From assembly GCA_004294005.1 (NCBI GenBank), contig RDZP01000010.1:1-41304 (forward strand): 41,304 nt of DNA. Reading direction: 5' to 3'. The notes under the pieces were generated by a model. It made no database searches, was not told where the DNA came from, and saw only the letters and a program-made list of their open reading frames with translations. This document shows positions 30,983 through 38,705 of this stretch, piece by piece. Position 1 is the stretch's first letter, and each line of letters opens with the position of its first letter. The stretch comes from Cytophagia bacterium (lineage in GTDB: Bacteria; Bacteroidota; Bacteroidia; Cytophagales; Microscillaceae). The translations under genes and the position numbers were made by a program.

Positions 30983-31060
30983 AAATTTGTACCTTGTCCA
31001 AACTCAATAATTACCTACAATTATTTTAATTTTATTTCTAATTTTTCGACAATCAGAGTT

Positions 31061-31519
31061 TTACTCAATTTCTATAATTTGAGCAGTATGTTCTGCGGTT
31101 TTTACCTTATCAATAATATTGGTAATTATTCCATTTTCATCTATCACAAAAGTAGTACGAGCAGTTCCCATATATTTTTTGCCATACATAGATTTTTCTT
31201 TCCAAACGCCATACAATTCATTGATAGATTTATCTACATCAGCAATCAAAGTAAAAGGTAATTCATATTTTTGAATGAATTTTTGGTGCGATTTTTCATT
31301 ATCAGGACTTACCCCTAACACTACATAACCTTCTTTTTCTAATATTGTATGATTATCTTTCAAATTACAGGCTTGTGCAGTACAACCCGAAGTATTGTCT
31401 TTGGGATAAAAATATAAAATTACTTTTTTTCCTAAATAACTTTCAAGGCTGATTTCATCACCATTTTGGTCTTTTGATACAAAAACAGGTGCTTTATCGC
31501 CAATTTTTAATGTACTCAT
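31061..31519 (-). CDS. bcp: Thioredoxin-dependent peroxiredoxin (Bcp/PrxQ)
   Basis: This 152-residue thiol peroxidase reduces hydrogen peroxide and organic peroxides. The active-site segment YPKDNTSGCTAQACNL carries the peroxidatic Cys and, five residues later, the resolving Cys, the mark of the 2-Cys BCP/PrxQ group. GARTTFVIDENGII-type C-terminal strand sequence (TARTTFVIDENG) is present. It is cytosolic and recycled by thioredoxin. The start lies 3 bases after the aldehyde dehydrogenase stop codon, so the two form an operon with the dehydrogenase first. Confidence 0.94.
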   Translation of the reverse strand: MSTLKIGDKAPVFVSKDQNGDEISLESYLGKKVILYFYPKDNTSGCTAQACNLKDNHTILEKEGYVVLGVSPDNEKSHQKFIQKYELPFTLIADVDKSINELYGVWKEKSMYGKKYMGTARTTFVIDENGIITNIIDKVKTAEHTAQIIEIE

Positions 31520-31522
31520 TTG

Positions 31523-32968
31523 TTATGTAAATTTACTAATTTTATTAATCAAACCTTTCTTTTTCGTTGTATAAGGTGGATAAAACATTTTCAAAGTTGT
31601 CCAACCTATTCGTTGCGTTAAAACAGACCTTTCATTAGAGAAAGCCAAAAATCCGTGATAACCATGTGTTTTTCCGATTCCGCTATTGTTCACTCCTCCA
31701 AAAGGTAAATCAGGGTTAGAAATATGTGCCAACGTTTCGTTAATCGCTGTTCCACCTGCAGAAGTATTTTTGATGACTTCGTTTTGAAAATCTTTACTTT
31801 TACTAAAAATATACAAAGCCAAAGGTTTTGGTTTTTGATTGATAAAATCTAAGGCTTCTTTTGTATTTTTATACGTAATCAAAGGCAGAATAGGTCCAAA
31901 AATCTCCTCGTGCATTACTTGCATTTCATTGTTTGCGTTAGTGATAATGGTAGGAGCAATATAATTTTCTTCGGGTTTTGATGTACCGCCAACGGCAATT
32001 TTTGCTCCTTTTTGGAGTGCTTCGTCCAATAAATTTTTAATTCTCAAAAAATGTCTTTGATTGACAATTCTTGGATAATCATTAGAATCTAATACTTCTT
32101 TTCCATACAAAGTTTGGATTTGATTTTTGAGTTCTTCAATGAGTGCAGGTGCAATTTTTTCGTTTACTAACGCATAATCAGGTGCAATACAAGTTTGTCC
32201 GCAATTAAAAAATTTTCCCCAAATAATTTTTTGGGCTGTATCTTTTATATTTGTATTTTCATCTACAATTACAGGTGATTTGCCACCTAATTCTAAGGTT
32301 ACAGACGTAAGATGTTCGGAAGCGGCACGCATTACAACTTTTCCTAACATCGGACTTCCTGTAAAAAATATATGGTCAAAAGGTAGTTTTAACAATGCTT
32401 GTGCAATATTAGCATCACCTTCCAAGACTGCGATTTGATTTTCATTAAAGATAGATGACAACATTCTTTTCATCATTGCTGATGTATTAGGAGTCATTTC
32501 AGAAGGTTTTACAACAGCGGTACAACCTGCGGCAATCGCATACACAAGAGGGTCTATCGCCAACTGAAATGGATAATTCCAAGGAGCAATAATCAAAGAA
32601 GTTCCTTTTGGCTCTACATAAATTTTTCCTTTTGATAAAAACATTGGCAATGGCGTAGGCACATTTTTAGGACGCATCCATTTTTTTAAATGTCTGATTG
32701 CGTGAGAAATAGAACTCAAAACGCCAAAAATTTCACCTAAATCTGCTTCTGCTGAACATTTTTTAAAGTCAGCATACACTGCTTGATGAATTTCATCTCT
32801 ATAATTTAAAATTGTACTTTTTAATGTTTTTAATTGATTGATTCGCTCTTGTGCAGTAGAAAGACGCAGCGTTTCTGTGTATTTTTTTTGTAATTCGAAT
32901 ACTCTCAAAGTTTCCTTTTCAATCATTGAACTATCAATTGGAGCATAAGTATTGGTGATTGTTGCCAT
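31523..32968 (-). CDS. Aldehyde dehydrogenase family protein
   Basis: This 481-residue NAD(P)-dependent aldehyde dehydrogenase is of the compact class-3-like type. The cofactor and folding motif IIAPWNYPFQLAIDPLVYAIAAG, the general-base Glu in VTLELGGKSP, the catalytic Cys in FFNCGQTCIAPDY and EEIFGPILP are all present. The C-terminal NPDLPFGGVNNSGIGKTHGYHGFLAFS is typical of enzymes oxidising medium- and long-chain fatty aldehydes. Substrate is inferred. It is co-transcribed with bcp, which may link it to detoxifying lipid-peroxidation products. A full promoter lies just upstream. Confidence 0.93.
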   Translation of the reverse strand: MATITNTYAPIDSSMIEKETLRVFELQKKYTETLRLSTAQERINQLKTLKSTILNYRDEIHQAVYADFKKCSAEADLGEIFGVLSSISHAIRHLKKWMRPKNVPTPLPMFLSKGKIYVEPKGTSLIIAPWNYPFQLAIDPLVYAIAAGCTAVVKPSEMTPNTSAMMKRMLSSIFNENQIAVLEGDANIAQALLKLPFDHIFFTGSPMLGKVVMRAASEHLTSVTLELGGKSPVIVDENTNIKDTAQKIIWGKFFNCGQTCIAPDYALVNEKIAPALIEELKNQIQTLYGKEVLDSNDYPRIVNQRHFLRIKNLLDEALQKGAKIAVGGTSKPEENYIAPTIITNANNEMQVMHEEIFGPILPLITYKNTKEALDFINQKPKPLALYIFSKSKDFQNEVIKNTSAGGTAINETLAHISNPDLPFGGVNNSGIGKTHGYHGFLAFSNERSVLTQRIGWTTLKMFYPPYTTKKKGLINKISKFT

Positions 32969-32981
32969 AATAAAAAATTAT

Positions 32982-33014
32982 CAAAATTATGATTTATAAA
33001 AAATATTAAACAAA
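32982..33014 (-). promoter_or_regulatory. Promoter of the aldehyde dehydrogenase-bcp operon
   Basis: Minus strand: TTTG (plus 33011-33014), 21 bases, then TAATTTTG (plus 32982-32989). Thirteen bases separate the box from the start codon, a very short leader. Confidence 0.65.
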
Positions 33015-33047
33015 GGAATAAATAAAAATTTGGGCTACTCTACAACA

Positions 33048-33434
33048 TTAACTTTCACTATTTTTCCCTCTATAACTCACGCCTCCGAACCAATGCAACA
33101 TCAAAATTCGTGAATACCTGAATGAAAAAGGCAAAATAACAATATTTGATGTTACGATAGCCACGATATAATACCATAAAGGCGTATCTTGACCTAATAA
33201 AATAAAAATCGCCAAAGACATTCCTACAAATAATGCCGTCGAAAAAGCATAACTGATATACATTGCACCAAAGTAAAAACCGGGTTCAATATCAAATTTT
33301 TGATGACATTTTTCGCAATATTCATTCATTACCATAAATTTAGAATGAAGAATAGGATATTTAAAAACCTTTCCTTCTCTACAACGTGGGCATTTTTCCT
33401 GAAAGATGGCTTGTTGTTTCGATATGTTGGACAT
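33048..33434 (-). CDS. DUF983 membrane protein with zinc ribbon
   Basis: This 128-residue protein of the DUF983 family has a zinc-ribbon-like N-terminus (CPRCREGKVF, then CEKCHQKF) followed by two membrane helices (about 58-80 and 85-105) and a basic end. The family is widespread in Bacteroidota and alphaproteobacteria with no settled function. Its start lies inside the end of the upstream small membrane-protein gene (56-base overlap), suggesting coupled translation. Confidence 0.85.
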   Translation of the reverse strand: MSNISKQQAIFQEKCPRCREGKVFKYPILHSKFMVMNEYCEKCHQKFDIEPGFYFGAMYISYAFSTALFVGMSLAIFILLGQDTPLWYYIVAIVTSNIVILPFSFRYSRILMLHWFGGVSYRGKNSES

Positions 33435-33669
33435 AATTTTTTTGATTTTTTTTACTATTTTTGTACCAGAAATAAATCACGACAACAATGGCTAAATAAG
33501 GAGCAGAAGCCAAATAAATGATACCATAATTAATACCTCTTATTAAATTATCACCATTGCTCATTGAGTTTTCGAGGCTCGCTCTACACATCGCACATTG
33601 AGCAAAGGCAGAAAAATGAGTTAAAAAGTAAGTTATTAATAATAAAACGAATGACTTTTGAATTTTCAT
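33379..33669 (-). CDS. Small exported membrane protein with CxxC motif
   Basis: Starting at the ATG at 33669 (MKIQKSFVLLLITYFLTHFSAFAQ), the protein has 96 residues. It has a signal peptide, then CAMCRASLENSMSNGDNL just after the cleavage site, then one membrane helix (about 48-68) and a polar tail. The ORF-track start 19 codons earlier would spoil the signal peptide and overlap the -7 box. I know similar AQCAMC-type proteins from other Bacteroidota but not their function; the CxxC could bind metal or haem or be redox-active. It overlaps the DUF983 gene by 56 bases. Confidence 0.78.
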   Translation of the reverse strand: MKIQKSFVLLLITYFLTHFSAFAQCAMCRASLENSMSNGDNLIRGINYGIIYLASAPYLAIVVVIYFWYKNSKKNQKNYVQHIETTSHLSGKMPTL

Positions 33670-33692
33670 CTTTAAATAATTGTTTATGGTTG

Positions 33693-33700
33693 CAAATATA
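33693..33700 (-). promoter_or_regulatory. Putative -7 box of the small membrane protein-DUF983 operon
   Basis: Minus strand TATATTTG, 23 bases before the ATG at 33669. Confidence 0.45.
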
Positions 33701-33903
33701 ATGATTTTTTTAAATAGTAACAACAAGATAAGTTTTTTTTTAAGATTTTTGTTTAGTTATTGCTTTTATTTTTATTGTGTTTTGTGTTGTCGCTTCGTTT
33801 TAACAAGTAATTGCATTTCCAGTTTTTTATCACTACTTTTAGTAAATGATTATAAAAAAGAATGTCTAAAATGTTGTGTATGAGAACACAAATAACGAAA
33901 TAA

Positions 33904-34011
33904 GATAAAAAAGGAAAGATACGTTATTATATCAAAGGATATGCTCATCAATCTGATAATTTTGTGGAAAATATGAGCAATGTAATTGAACAATTATTAA
34001 AAGAAAAATAA
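33904..34011 (+). pseudogene. Possible gene remnant (35 codons)
   Basis: A protein-like frame KIRYYIKGYAHQSDNFVENMSNVIEQLLKEK-stop lies in an otherwise gene-free 416-base interval (33670-34085). It has no start codon at its beginning; a stop precedes it at 33901. Its composition looks like the C-terminus of a real protein, so it may be a decayed or truncated gene. I cannot name the family. The rest of the interval shows only the -7 box noted above and a 10-bp hairpin (34038-34066) before the mnmA stop. Confidence 0.35.
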
Positions 34012-34085
34012 TCAAAACAAATTTTTTATCAATTTAATCCTTCAAAAGTTGTAAGTTTTTGAAGGACTAAAAAAAGTATTTTTTC

Positions 34086-35192
34086 CTAATTTTGATTAAA
34101 AGCTTCCATTATCCAACCACCGCCCAATACATCATCGCCCTCATAAAAAACGGCTGCTTGTCCAGGTGCTATGGCAAAAACAGGCTCATGAAAATTAACA
34201 AAAATACTATCATTTTCTTGATGAATTAAGGCAGGTGTACCATCATCATTGTACCTTACTTTTGTAATAGTTTCAATATTACGCCCAATAATACTATCAT
34301 ATTTTGATAAATTAAGTTGCGATACTTTCATTGCATTGCGTGCCAATTGATGTTGTGTTCCTAACACAACACGATTATTGGCTTTGTCTATTGCCGTAAC
34401 AAAAATAGGATAACCAACACTGATGCCTAAACCTTTTCTTTGTCCAATAGTATAAAAAGGATAACCTTCATGTTTACCAATCACAGTGCCATCTTCTAAT
34501 ACAAAATCACCATTTTTGACTTCTTCTTCTAAATTAGGTAAACGTCTTTTCAAAAACCCTCTGTAATCATTATCAGGGATAAAACAAATTTCATAAGATT
34601 CAGATTTATTGACTAATTCAACAAAGCCTTTTTCTGTTGCCATTTCATAAATTTCTTTTTTATGTAAATTACCCAACGGAAAGATAGTTCGGCTCAAGCT
34701 CTCTTGTGATACGCCCCAAAGTGCATACGATTGGTCTTTGTTTTCGTCTAAACCTTTCGAAATGATATATCGACCGTTTTCATAACGCACTTTTGCGTAA
34801 TGTCCTGTTGCAATAAAATCGCAATTTAATTTATCTGCTCTTCTTAATAATGCATCCCATTTAATATGTGTATTACACAAAACACAAGGATTTGGCGTTC
34901 TGCCTGCAATATATTCATTGGTAAAATGGTCTATGACATAATCACCAAATTCATTTCTAATATCTAAAATATAATGTGGAAAACCTAATTGTACCGCAAT
35001 ATTTCGGGCATCGTTGATTGAGTCCAAACTACAACAACCTGTTTCTTTTTTTGTACCGCCTGATGAAGCATAATCCCAAGTTTTCATTGTCATTCCTACC
35101 ACTTCATATCCTTGTTCGTGTAACAAAACAGCTGCTAATGAACTATCAATTCCCCCGCTCATTGCCACCAACACACGTCCTTTTGTACTCAT
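34086..35192 (-). CDS. mnmA: tRNA-specific 2-thiouridylase
   Basis: This 368-residue enzyme puts sulfur on U34 of tRNAs for Lys, Glu and Gln. The PP-loop ATPase motif SGGIDSS is at the N-terminus (about 9-15), where most homologues have SGGVDSS. One catalytic Cys lies in NPCVLCNTHIKW and the partner Cys in SYEICFIPDNDYRGFL. The tRNA-binding and beta-barrel domains follow (GQRKGLGIS, FAIAPGQAAVFYEGDDVLGGG). Length is normal. It is transcribed alone. Together with MiaE it is the second tRNA-modification enzyme in this window. Confidence 0.95.
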   Translation of the reverse strand: MSTKGRVLVAMSGGIDSSLAAVLLHEQGYEVVGMTMKTWDYASSGGTKKETGCCSLDSINDARNIAVQLGFPHYILDIRNEFGDYVIDHFTNEYIAGRTPNPCVLCNTHIKWDALLRRADKLNCDFIATGHYAKVRYENGRYIISKGLDENKDQSYALWGVSQESLSRTIFPLGNLHKKEIYEMATEKGFVELVNKSESYEICFIPDNDYRGFLKRRLPNLEEEVKNGDFVLEDGTVIGKHEGYPFYTIGQRKGLGISVGYPIFVTAIDKANNRVVLGTQHQLARNAMKVSQLNLSKYDSIIGRNIETITKVRYNDDGTPALIHQENDSIFVNFHEPVFAIAPGQAAVFYEGDDVLGGGWIMEAFNQN

Positions 35193-35320
35193 AATTTTAT
35201 TTTTTATTTGATGAAGTTAAAACAATTTATTCAAAAAATATGTTCAAACAAACTTATTTTTTTGATAAAAATATTTAAAAATTAGTCTATATTTTCTATT
35301 CAAGTCAAAATAAAAAATAC

Positions 35321-36553
35321 TTACGACTTTGCCCATTTTCCTCCCCAACCTTGAAATAATTTCAGCAAAAACTCATCCCATTCTGATTTGCTTCTCGAAG
35401 AGGGGTAAGGTTGAGGTTTTACTGCCTTTTCAGAATCCCAAGTAATATCAAATTGTCCTTTACTATTGATTTTTCCTATGCGTGTAGGTCGCCAAGTGTG
35501 TTGTGTTTCACCGTCAATATAGACCAATCCTTCGGGTGCTAAAAAACTCGATTCTGATAAATGTTTTTGAACGTCTTTTGGCTCAAAAGAAGATGCTTTT
35601 CTGACAGATTCAGCCCATAAATAAACTCCAAAATAACCTGTTTCCATCGGGTCATCAAGTACTTTGTCTTGTCCATATTTGGCTTTGTATTTCTTTATAA
35701 ATACTGTATTTTCTATTGATTGATAACTTTGAAAATAAGACCAAGCCGCATAATCACCCACCACATCAGGCACTTGCATAGAGATTAGTTCTGCTTCCGC
35801 TACACTAAAAGAACAAGTTGGTGTTTTTTCAGGCGTAATACCTGCTTTCCTTAATGCCTTGAAAAATTCTACATTTGTATCTCCATTGATATTATTGAGA
35901 ATAAAATCAGGTTTTGCTTTGATAATTTTTTCTACCATTGTTTTCACATCTTTACTCCCTAATGGCACATATTCATCACCTACTACTTTGCCACCTAATA
36001 TTTTGATTTGGTCTTGAATTACTTGGCTGGCAGTTCGAGGATAGACATAATCAGAACCAACGATAAAAACTTTTGTACCAACATTATCAAAAAACCATTT
36101 TACAGCGGGAATAATCTGTTGATTAGGAGCAGTACCTGTATAGACAATATTTTTAGATTTTTCTACGCCTTCATATTGTACAGGATAAAAAAGCAAATGA
36201 TTGTATTTTTCAAAGACAGGTTTCACAGTTTTTCGGCTGGCAGAAGTCCAACAACCAAACACTACTTTTACTTTTGCTTTATCAATCAAACTATCCGCCA
36301 TCTTAGCAAAATGTTCCCAATTTGATTTTCCATCGACAACAATCGGCTCTAATTTTTTACCTAAAATACCACCATTTTTATTGATTTCTTCGATGGCTAA
36401 AAGTGTGGCATCTTTTACATCTTTTTCACTGATAGCCATTGTTCCCGAAAGAGAATGCAAAATACCAACTTTAATCGTTTGATTGCTTTGATTTTGACAA
36501 GCAGTAAAAAAGGAAATAATGATAAGACAAATAAAATAATATATTTTTTTCAT
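35321..36553 (-). CDS. UrtA-like urea/amide ABC substrate-binding lipoprotein
   Basis: Starting at the ATG at 36553 (MKKIYYFICLIIISFFTACQN), this is a 410-residue lipoprotein with a lipobox cysteine at about residue 19 (FFTAC). The type I periplasmic-binding fold follows: IKVGILHSLSGTMAISEKDV, INKNGGILGKKLEPIVVDG and VVFGCWTSASRKTVKPVFE. The YPVQYEGVEKSKNIVYTGTAPNQQ segment is characteristic of urea and short-chain amide binding proteins (UrtA/FmdD). No permease or ATPase genes (urtBCDE) are adjacent. It may serve a transporter elsewhere or act as a sensor. The longer ORF-track start is rejected because the -7 box lies within it. Confidence 0.87.
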   Translation of the reverse strand: MKKIYYFICLIIISFFTACQNQSNQTIKVGILHSLSGTMAISEKDVKDATLLAIEEINKNGGILGKKLEPIVVDGKSNWEHFAKMADSLIDKAKVKVVFGCWTSASRKTVKPVFEKYNHLLFYPVQYEGVEKSKNIVYTGTAPNQQIIPAVKWFFDNVGTKVFIVGSDYVYPRTASQVIQDQIKILGGKVVGDEYVPLGSKDVKTMVEKIIKAKPDFILNNINGDTNVEFFKALRKAGITPEKTPTCSFSVAEAELISMQVPDVVGDYAAWSYFQSYQSIENTVFIKKYKAKYGQDKVLDDPMETGYFGVYLWAESVRKASSFEPKDVQKHLSESSFLAPEGLVYIDGETQHTWRPTRIGKINSKGQFDITWDSEKAVKPQPYPSSRSKSEWDEFLLKLFQGWGGKWAKS

Positions 36554-36568
36554 TGTGTATTTTTTTTT

Positions 36569-36576
36569 CAAAAGTA
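36569..36576 (-). promoter_or_regulatory. Putative -7 box of the UrtA-like gene
   Basis: Minus strand TACTTTTG, 15 bases before the ATG at 36553. It decides against the longer start at 36598. Confidence 0.45.
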
Positions 36577-36634
36577 GATATAATTTTTTAAAATTCAATT
36601 TTTTTATGTCAATTTTTTTAGAATAATTCTAATA

Positions 36635-36679
36635 AAAAAACTCTTAACGATAAGTTTGACTTATTTTTAAGAGTTTTTT
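36635..36679 (-). terminator. Terminator of ald
   Basis: A perfect 13-bp stem, AAAAAACTCTTAA / TTAAGAGTTTTTT, encloses a 19-base loop that can form a small inner stem. It lies 55 bases after the ald stop codon. Confidence 0.8.
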
Positions 36680-36733
36680 AAAAATAATTTATTGAGAATC
36701 AATAAATTGTTATTATCAATTTTGTTATTTTTG

Positions 36734-37849
36734 TTAGTTTAATATATCTTCTACAGGTGTATATTCCAATCCAAAAGCATCAGCAACACCTTTGTAAACA
36801 ATCTTTCCATTGACAACATTCAAACCTAATTTAAGTTCGTTATTATGTTTACAAGCATTTTTCCAACCTTGATTTGCTAACTGTAAAGCATACGGTAAAG
36901 TAGCATTTGTTAAGGCAACTGTTGAAGTATAAGGCACTGCACCCGGCATATTTGCTACACAATAATGTAAAATATCATCAACCACATAAGTTGGATTTTC
37001 GTGTGTCGTAGGTTTACAAGTTTCGATACAACCTCCTTGATCAACGGCTACATCAACTACAACAGCCCCTTTTTTCATCAATTTAAGCATATCTCTTGTA
37101 ATTAAATGTGGTGCTTTTGCGCCTGGAATCAATACTGCACCTACTACTAAATCCGCTACCTGAATTGCTTTTGCAATGGCATATTTATTAGACATCAAAG
37201 TTTCGACATTGGCAGGCATAATGTCAGAAAGATAACGCAAACGTGCCAAACTTACGTCCATAATCATTACATGCGCTCCTAAGCCTGCTGCCATTTTCGC
37301 TGCCTGTGTTCCTACTATTCCTCCACCTAATACTAATACATTAGCAGGTTTTACGCCTGGTACTCCTCCTAATAAAATTCCCCTGCCTCCTGATGGTTTT
37401 TCTAAATATTTTGCACCTTGTTGAATTGCCATTCTTCCTGCTACTTCTGACATTGGAATCAATAAAGGCAAAGAACGGTCAGTTTTTTCCACTGTTTCAT
37501 AAGCCAAACAAACTGCTTTTTTTTCAATCATTGCTTTTGTCAATTCTTCTGAAGAAGCAAAGTGAAAATAAGTAAACAATAATTGATTTTCTTTGATTAA
37601 AGGATATTCAACTGCAATAGGTTCTTTTACTTTAATAATCATTTCAGCAATTTTATAAATTTCTTCAATGGTAGCAAGAATATTTGTACCTGCTTCGATA
37701 TATTCTGCATCTTCAAAACCACTTCCTACACCTGCTGTTGATTGCACATAAACCGTATGACCTGCTGTTTTTAATTCTGCTACGCCTGCGGGAGTTAAAC
37801 CCACACGATTTTCGTTGTTTTTAATTTCTTTGGGTACGCCAATAATCAT
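36734..37849 (-). CDS. ald: Alanine dehydrogenase
   Basis: This 371-residue NAD-dependent enzyme interconverts L-alanine and pyruvate plus ammonia. The N-terminus MIIGVPKEIKNNENRVGLTPAGV is typical. The pyruvate-binding Lys in MIIKVKEP and the catalytic His in FTYFHFAS are present. The Rossmann motif VLVLGGGIVGTQAA, DVAVDQGGCIETCKPTTHENP and CVANMPGAVPYTSTVALTNAT complete the family signature. Length is exactly normal. It is monocistronic. Next to the urea/amide-binding lipoprotein it might share a nitrogen-related role, but they are separated by a terminator. Confidence 0.96.
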   Translation of the reverse strand: MIIGVPKEIKNNENRVGLTPAGVAELKTAGHTVYVQSTAGVGSGFEDAEYIEAGTNILATIEEIYKIAEMIIKVKEPIAVEYPLIKENQLLFTYFHFASSEELTKAMIEKKAVCLAYETVEKTDRSLPLLIPMSEVAGRMAIQQGAKYLEKPSGGRGILLGGVPGVKPANVLVLGGGIVGTQAAKMAAGLGAHVMIMDVSLARLRYLSDIMPANVETLMSNKYAIAKAIQVADLVVGAVLIPGAKAPHLITRDMLKLMKKGAVVVDVAVDQGGCIETCKPTTHENPTYVVDDILHYCVANMPGAVPYTSTVALTNATLPYALQLANQGWKNACKHNNELKLGLNVVNGKIVYKGVADAFGLEYTPVEDILN

Positions 37850-37898
37850 ATTTGTAAAATAGAACTTTTAAATGAAAAAATTGAATTATATTTTGGTG

Positions 37899-37906
37899 CA
37901 AATGTA
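37899..37906 (-). promoter_or_regulatory. Putative -7 box of ald
   Basis: Minus strand TACATTTG, 49 bases before the ald ATG. Confidence 0.45.
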
Positions 37907-37997
37907 ATCAATAATTTGATATTTTTTAATTTATCGTATAAAAATTTGATGAAATTTTTGCAATAGTTGATTTTATTCAAATGAGATATAAATAAAA

Positions 37998-38030
37998 AAA
38001 ATGCTTGTTTTTTTTAATAACAAGCATTTT
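37998..38030 (-). terminator. Terminator upstream of ald, serving the small lipoprotein gene
   Basis: A perfect 12-bp stem, AAAATGCTTGTT / AACAAGCATTTT, has a 9-base loop and a U tract on the minus strand. It lies 208 bases past the lipoprotein stop codon, with a repeat in between. Confidence 0.75.
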
Positions 38031-38160
38031 CAGTTCCTAAGGAACAACGATAATTAAATAAAAAAATAAAATCAGCGTTTGAAAATCAGTTTCATCAGCA
38101 TTCTTGGTTTTGGAACGCTGATGAAGATAATCTAAGCAACGCGGATTGAAGAAGAACTAA
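38031..38160. repeat. Dispersed-type intergenic repeat with hairpins
   Basis: The segment contains the perfect palindrome GTTCCTAAGGAAC at 38033-38045. A second hairpin is TCATCAGCATTCT / GGAACGCTGATGA. The words ATCAGCG and CGCGGATTGAAGAAG follow, more G+C rich than the surroundings. ATCAGCG-type repeats are frequent between Bacteroidota genes. There is no ORF. Together with the terminator it fills most of the 388-base gap between ald and the lipoprotein gene. Confidence 0.55.
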
Positions 38161-38237
38161 GTATTGAACAGAATTATTAAAAAAATGTTAATCTTTAGGT
38201 GGTTTTAACCTGTATTATTTTTTAAAATAAATACTTT

Positions 38238-38645
38238 TTATTGAACATTCACTTGATGAATATCATATTGGTCGGTTATTTTATTAAATAATCTAAATTG
38301 ATAAACTCCTGCCACAGAAGGACGAAAAATATACTCTGTAGAAACAAAAATTGGTATTTGTGTACAAACTTCTGCCCCTCCCTCCATAGTATAATAACCC
38401 TTTAATGTAATTGTAAAACCTTCTTTTTTATCTACTATTCTTGTGCTTCCTACACAAGCGTTTGGTGCATCTATTAATGCTCTAAACCGAATATCTTGAT
38501 TGACAGCAGCCGTTGTTGGCGGTTGAAAAAATTGTATTTTTGAAATATTAAACGGGTCAACAGGTGCTACTTCATTATTATTATTTCTACAGCTATTAAA
38601 AATAATAAAAAACAATACCAAAGATATAAAATATGATATTCTCAT
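38238..38645 (-). CDS. Small hypothetical lipoprotein
   Basis: With the ATG at 38645 the protein has 135 residues and a lipoprotein signal peptide (MRISYFISLVLFFIIFNSC, lipobox Cys19) followed by an Asn-rich spacer (RNNNNEV). The rest is beta-rich (ISKIQFFQPPTTAAVNQDIRFRALIDAPNAC ... YRPSVAGVYQFRLFN pattern), with two further Cys residues that could form a disulphide. It is like small immunoglobulin-like surface lipoproteins of Bacteroidota, with no known function. The ORF-track start at 38696 lies in the aconitase terminator hairpin and is rejected. Confidence 0.78.
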   Translation of the reverse strand: MRISYFISLVLFFIIFNSCRNNNNEVAPVDPFNISKIQFFQPPTTAAVNQDIRFRALIDAPNACVGSTRIVDKKEGFTITLKGYYTMEGGAEVCTQIPIFVSTEYIFRPSVAGVYQFRLFNKITDQYDIHQVNVQ

Positions 38646-38664
38646 TTTAATTTTAATTTTTAAA

Positions 38665-38698
38665 AAATGCCCATAATTTTTAGTGATTATGGGCATTT
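38665..38698 (-). terminator. Terminator of aconitase
   Basis: A perfect 13-bp stem, AAATGCCCATAAT / ATTATGGGCATTT, has an 8-base loop and a U run on the minus strand, 8 bases after the aconitase stop codon. Confidence 0.87.
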
Positions 38699-38705
38699 AG
38701 TTTTT

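Noticed and set aside
33680-33883. 67-aa plus-strand ORF
   Set aside because: Phe- and Cys-rich low-complexity frame in AT-rich intergenic DNA, overlapping the divergent gene's -7 box.
34038-34066. Terminator of mnmA
   Set aside because: A 10-bp stem TCCTTCAAAA / TTTTGAAGGA exists, but neither strand has a U tract after it; left as a hairpin only.
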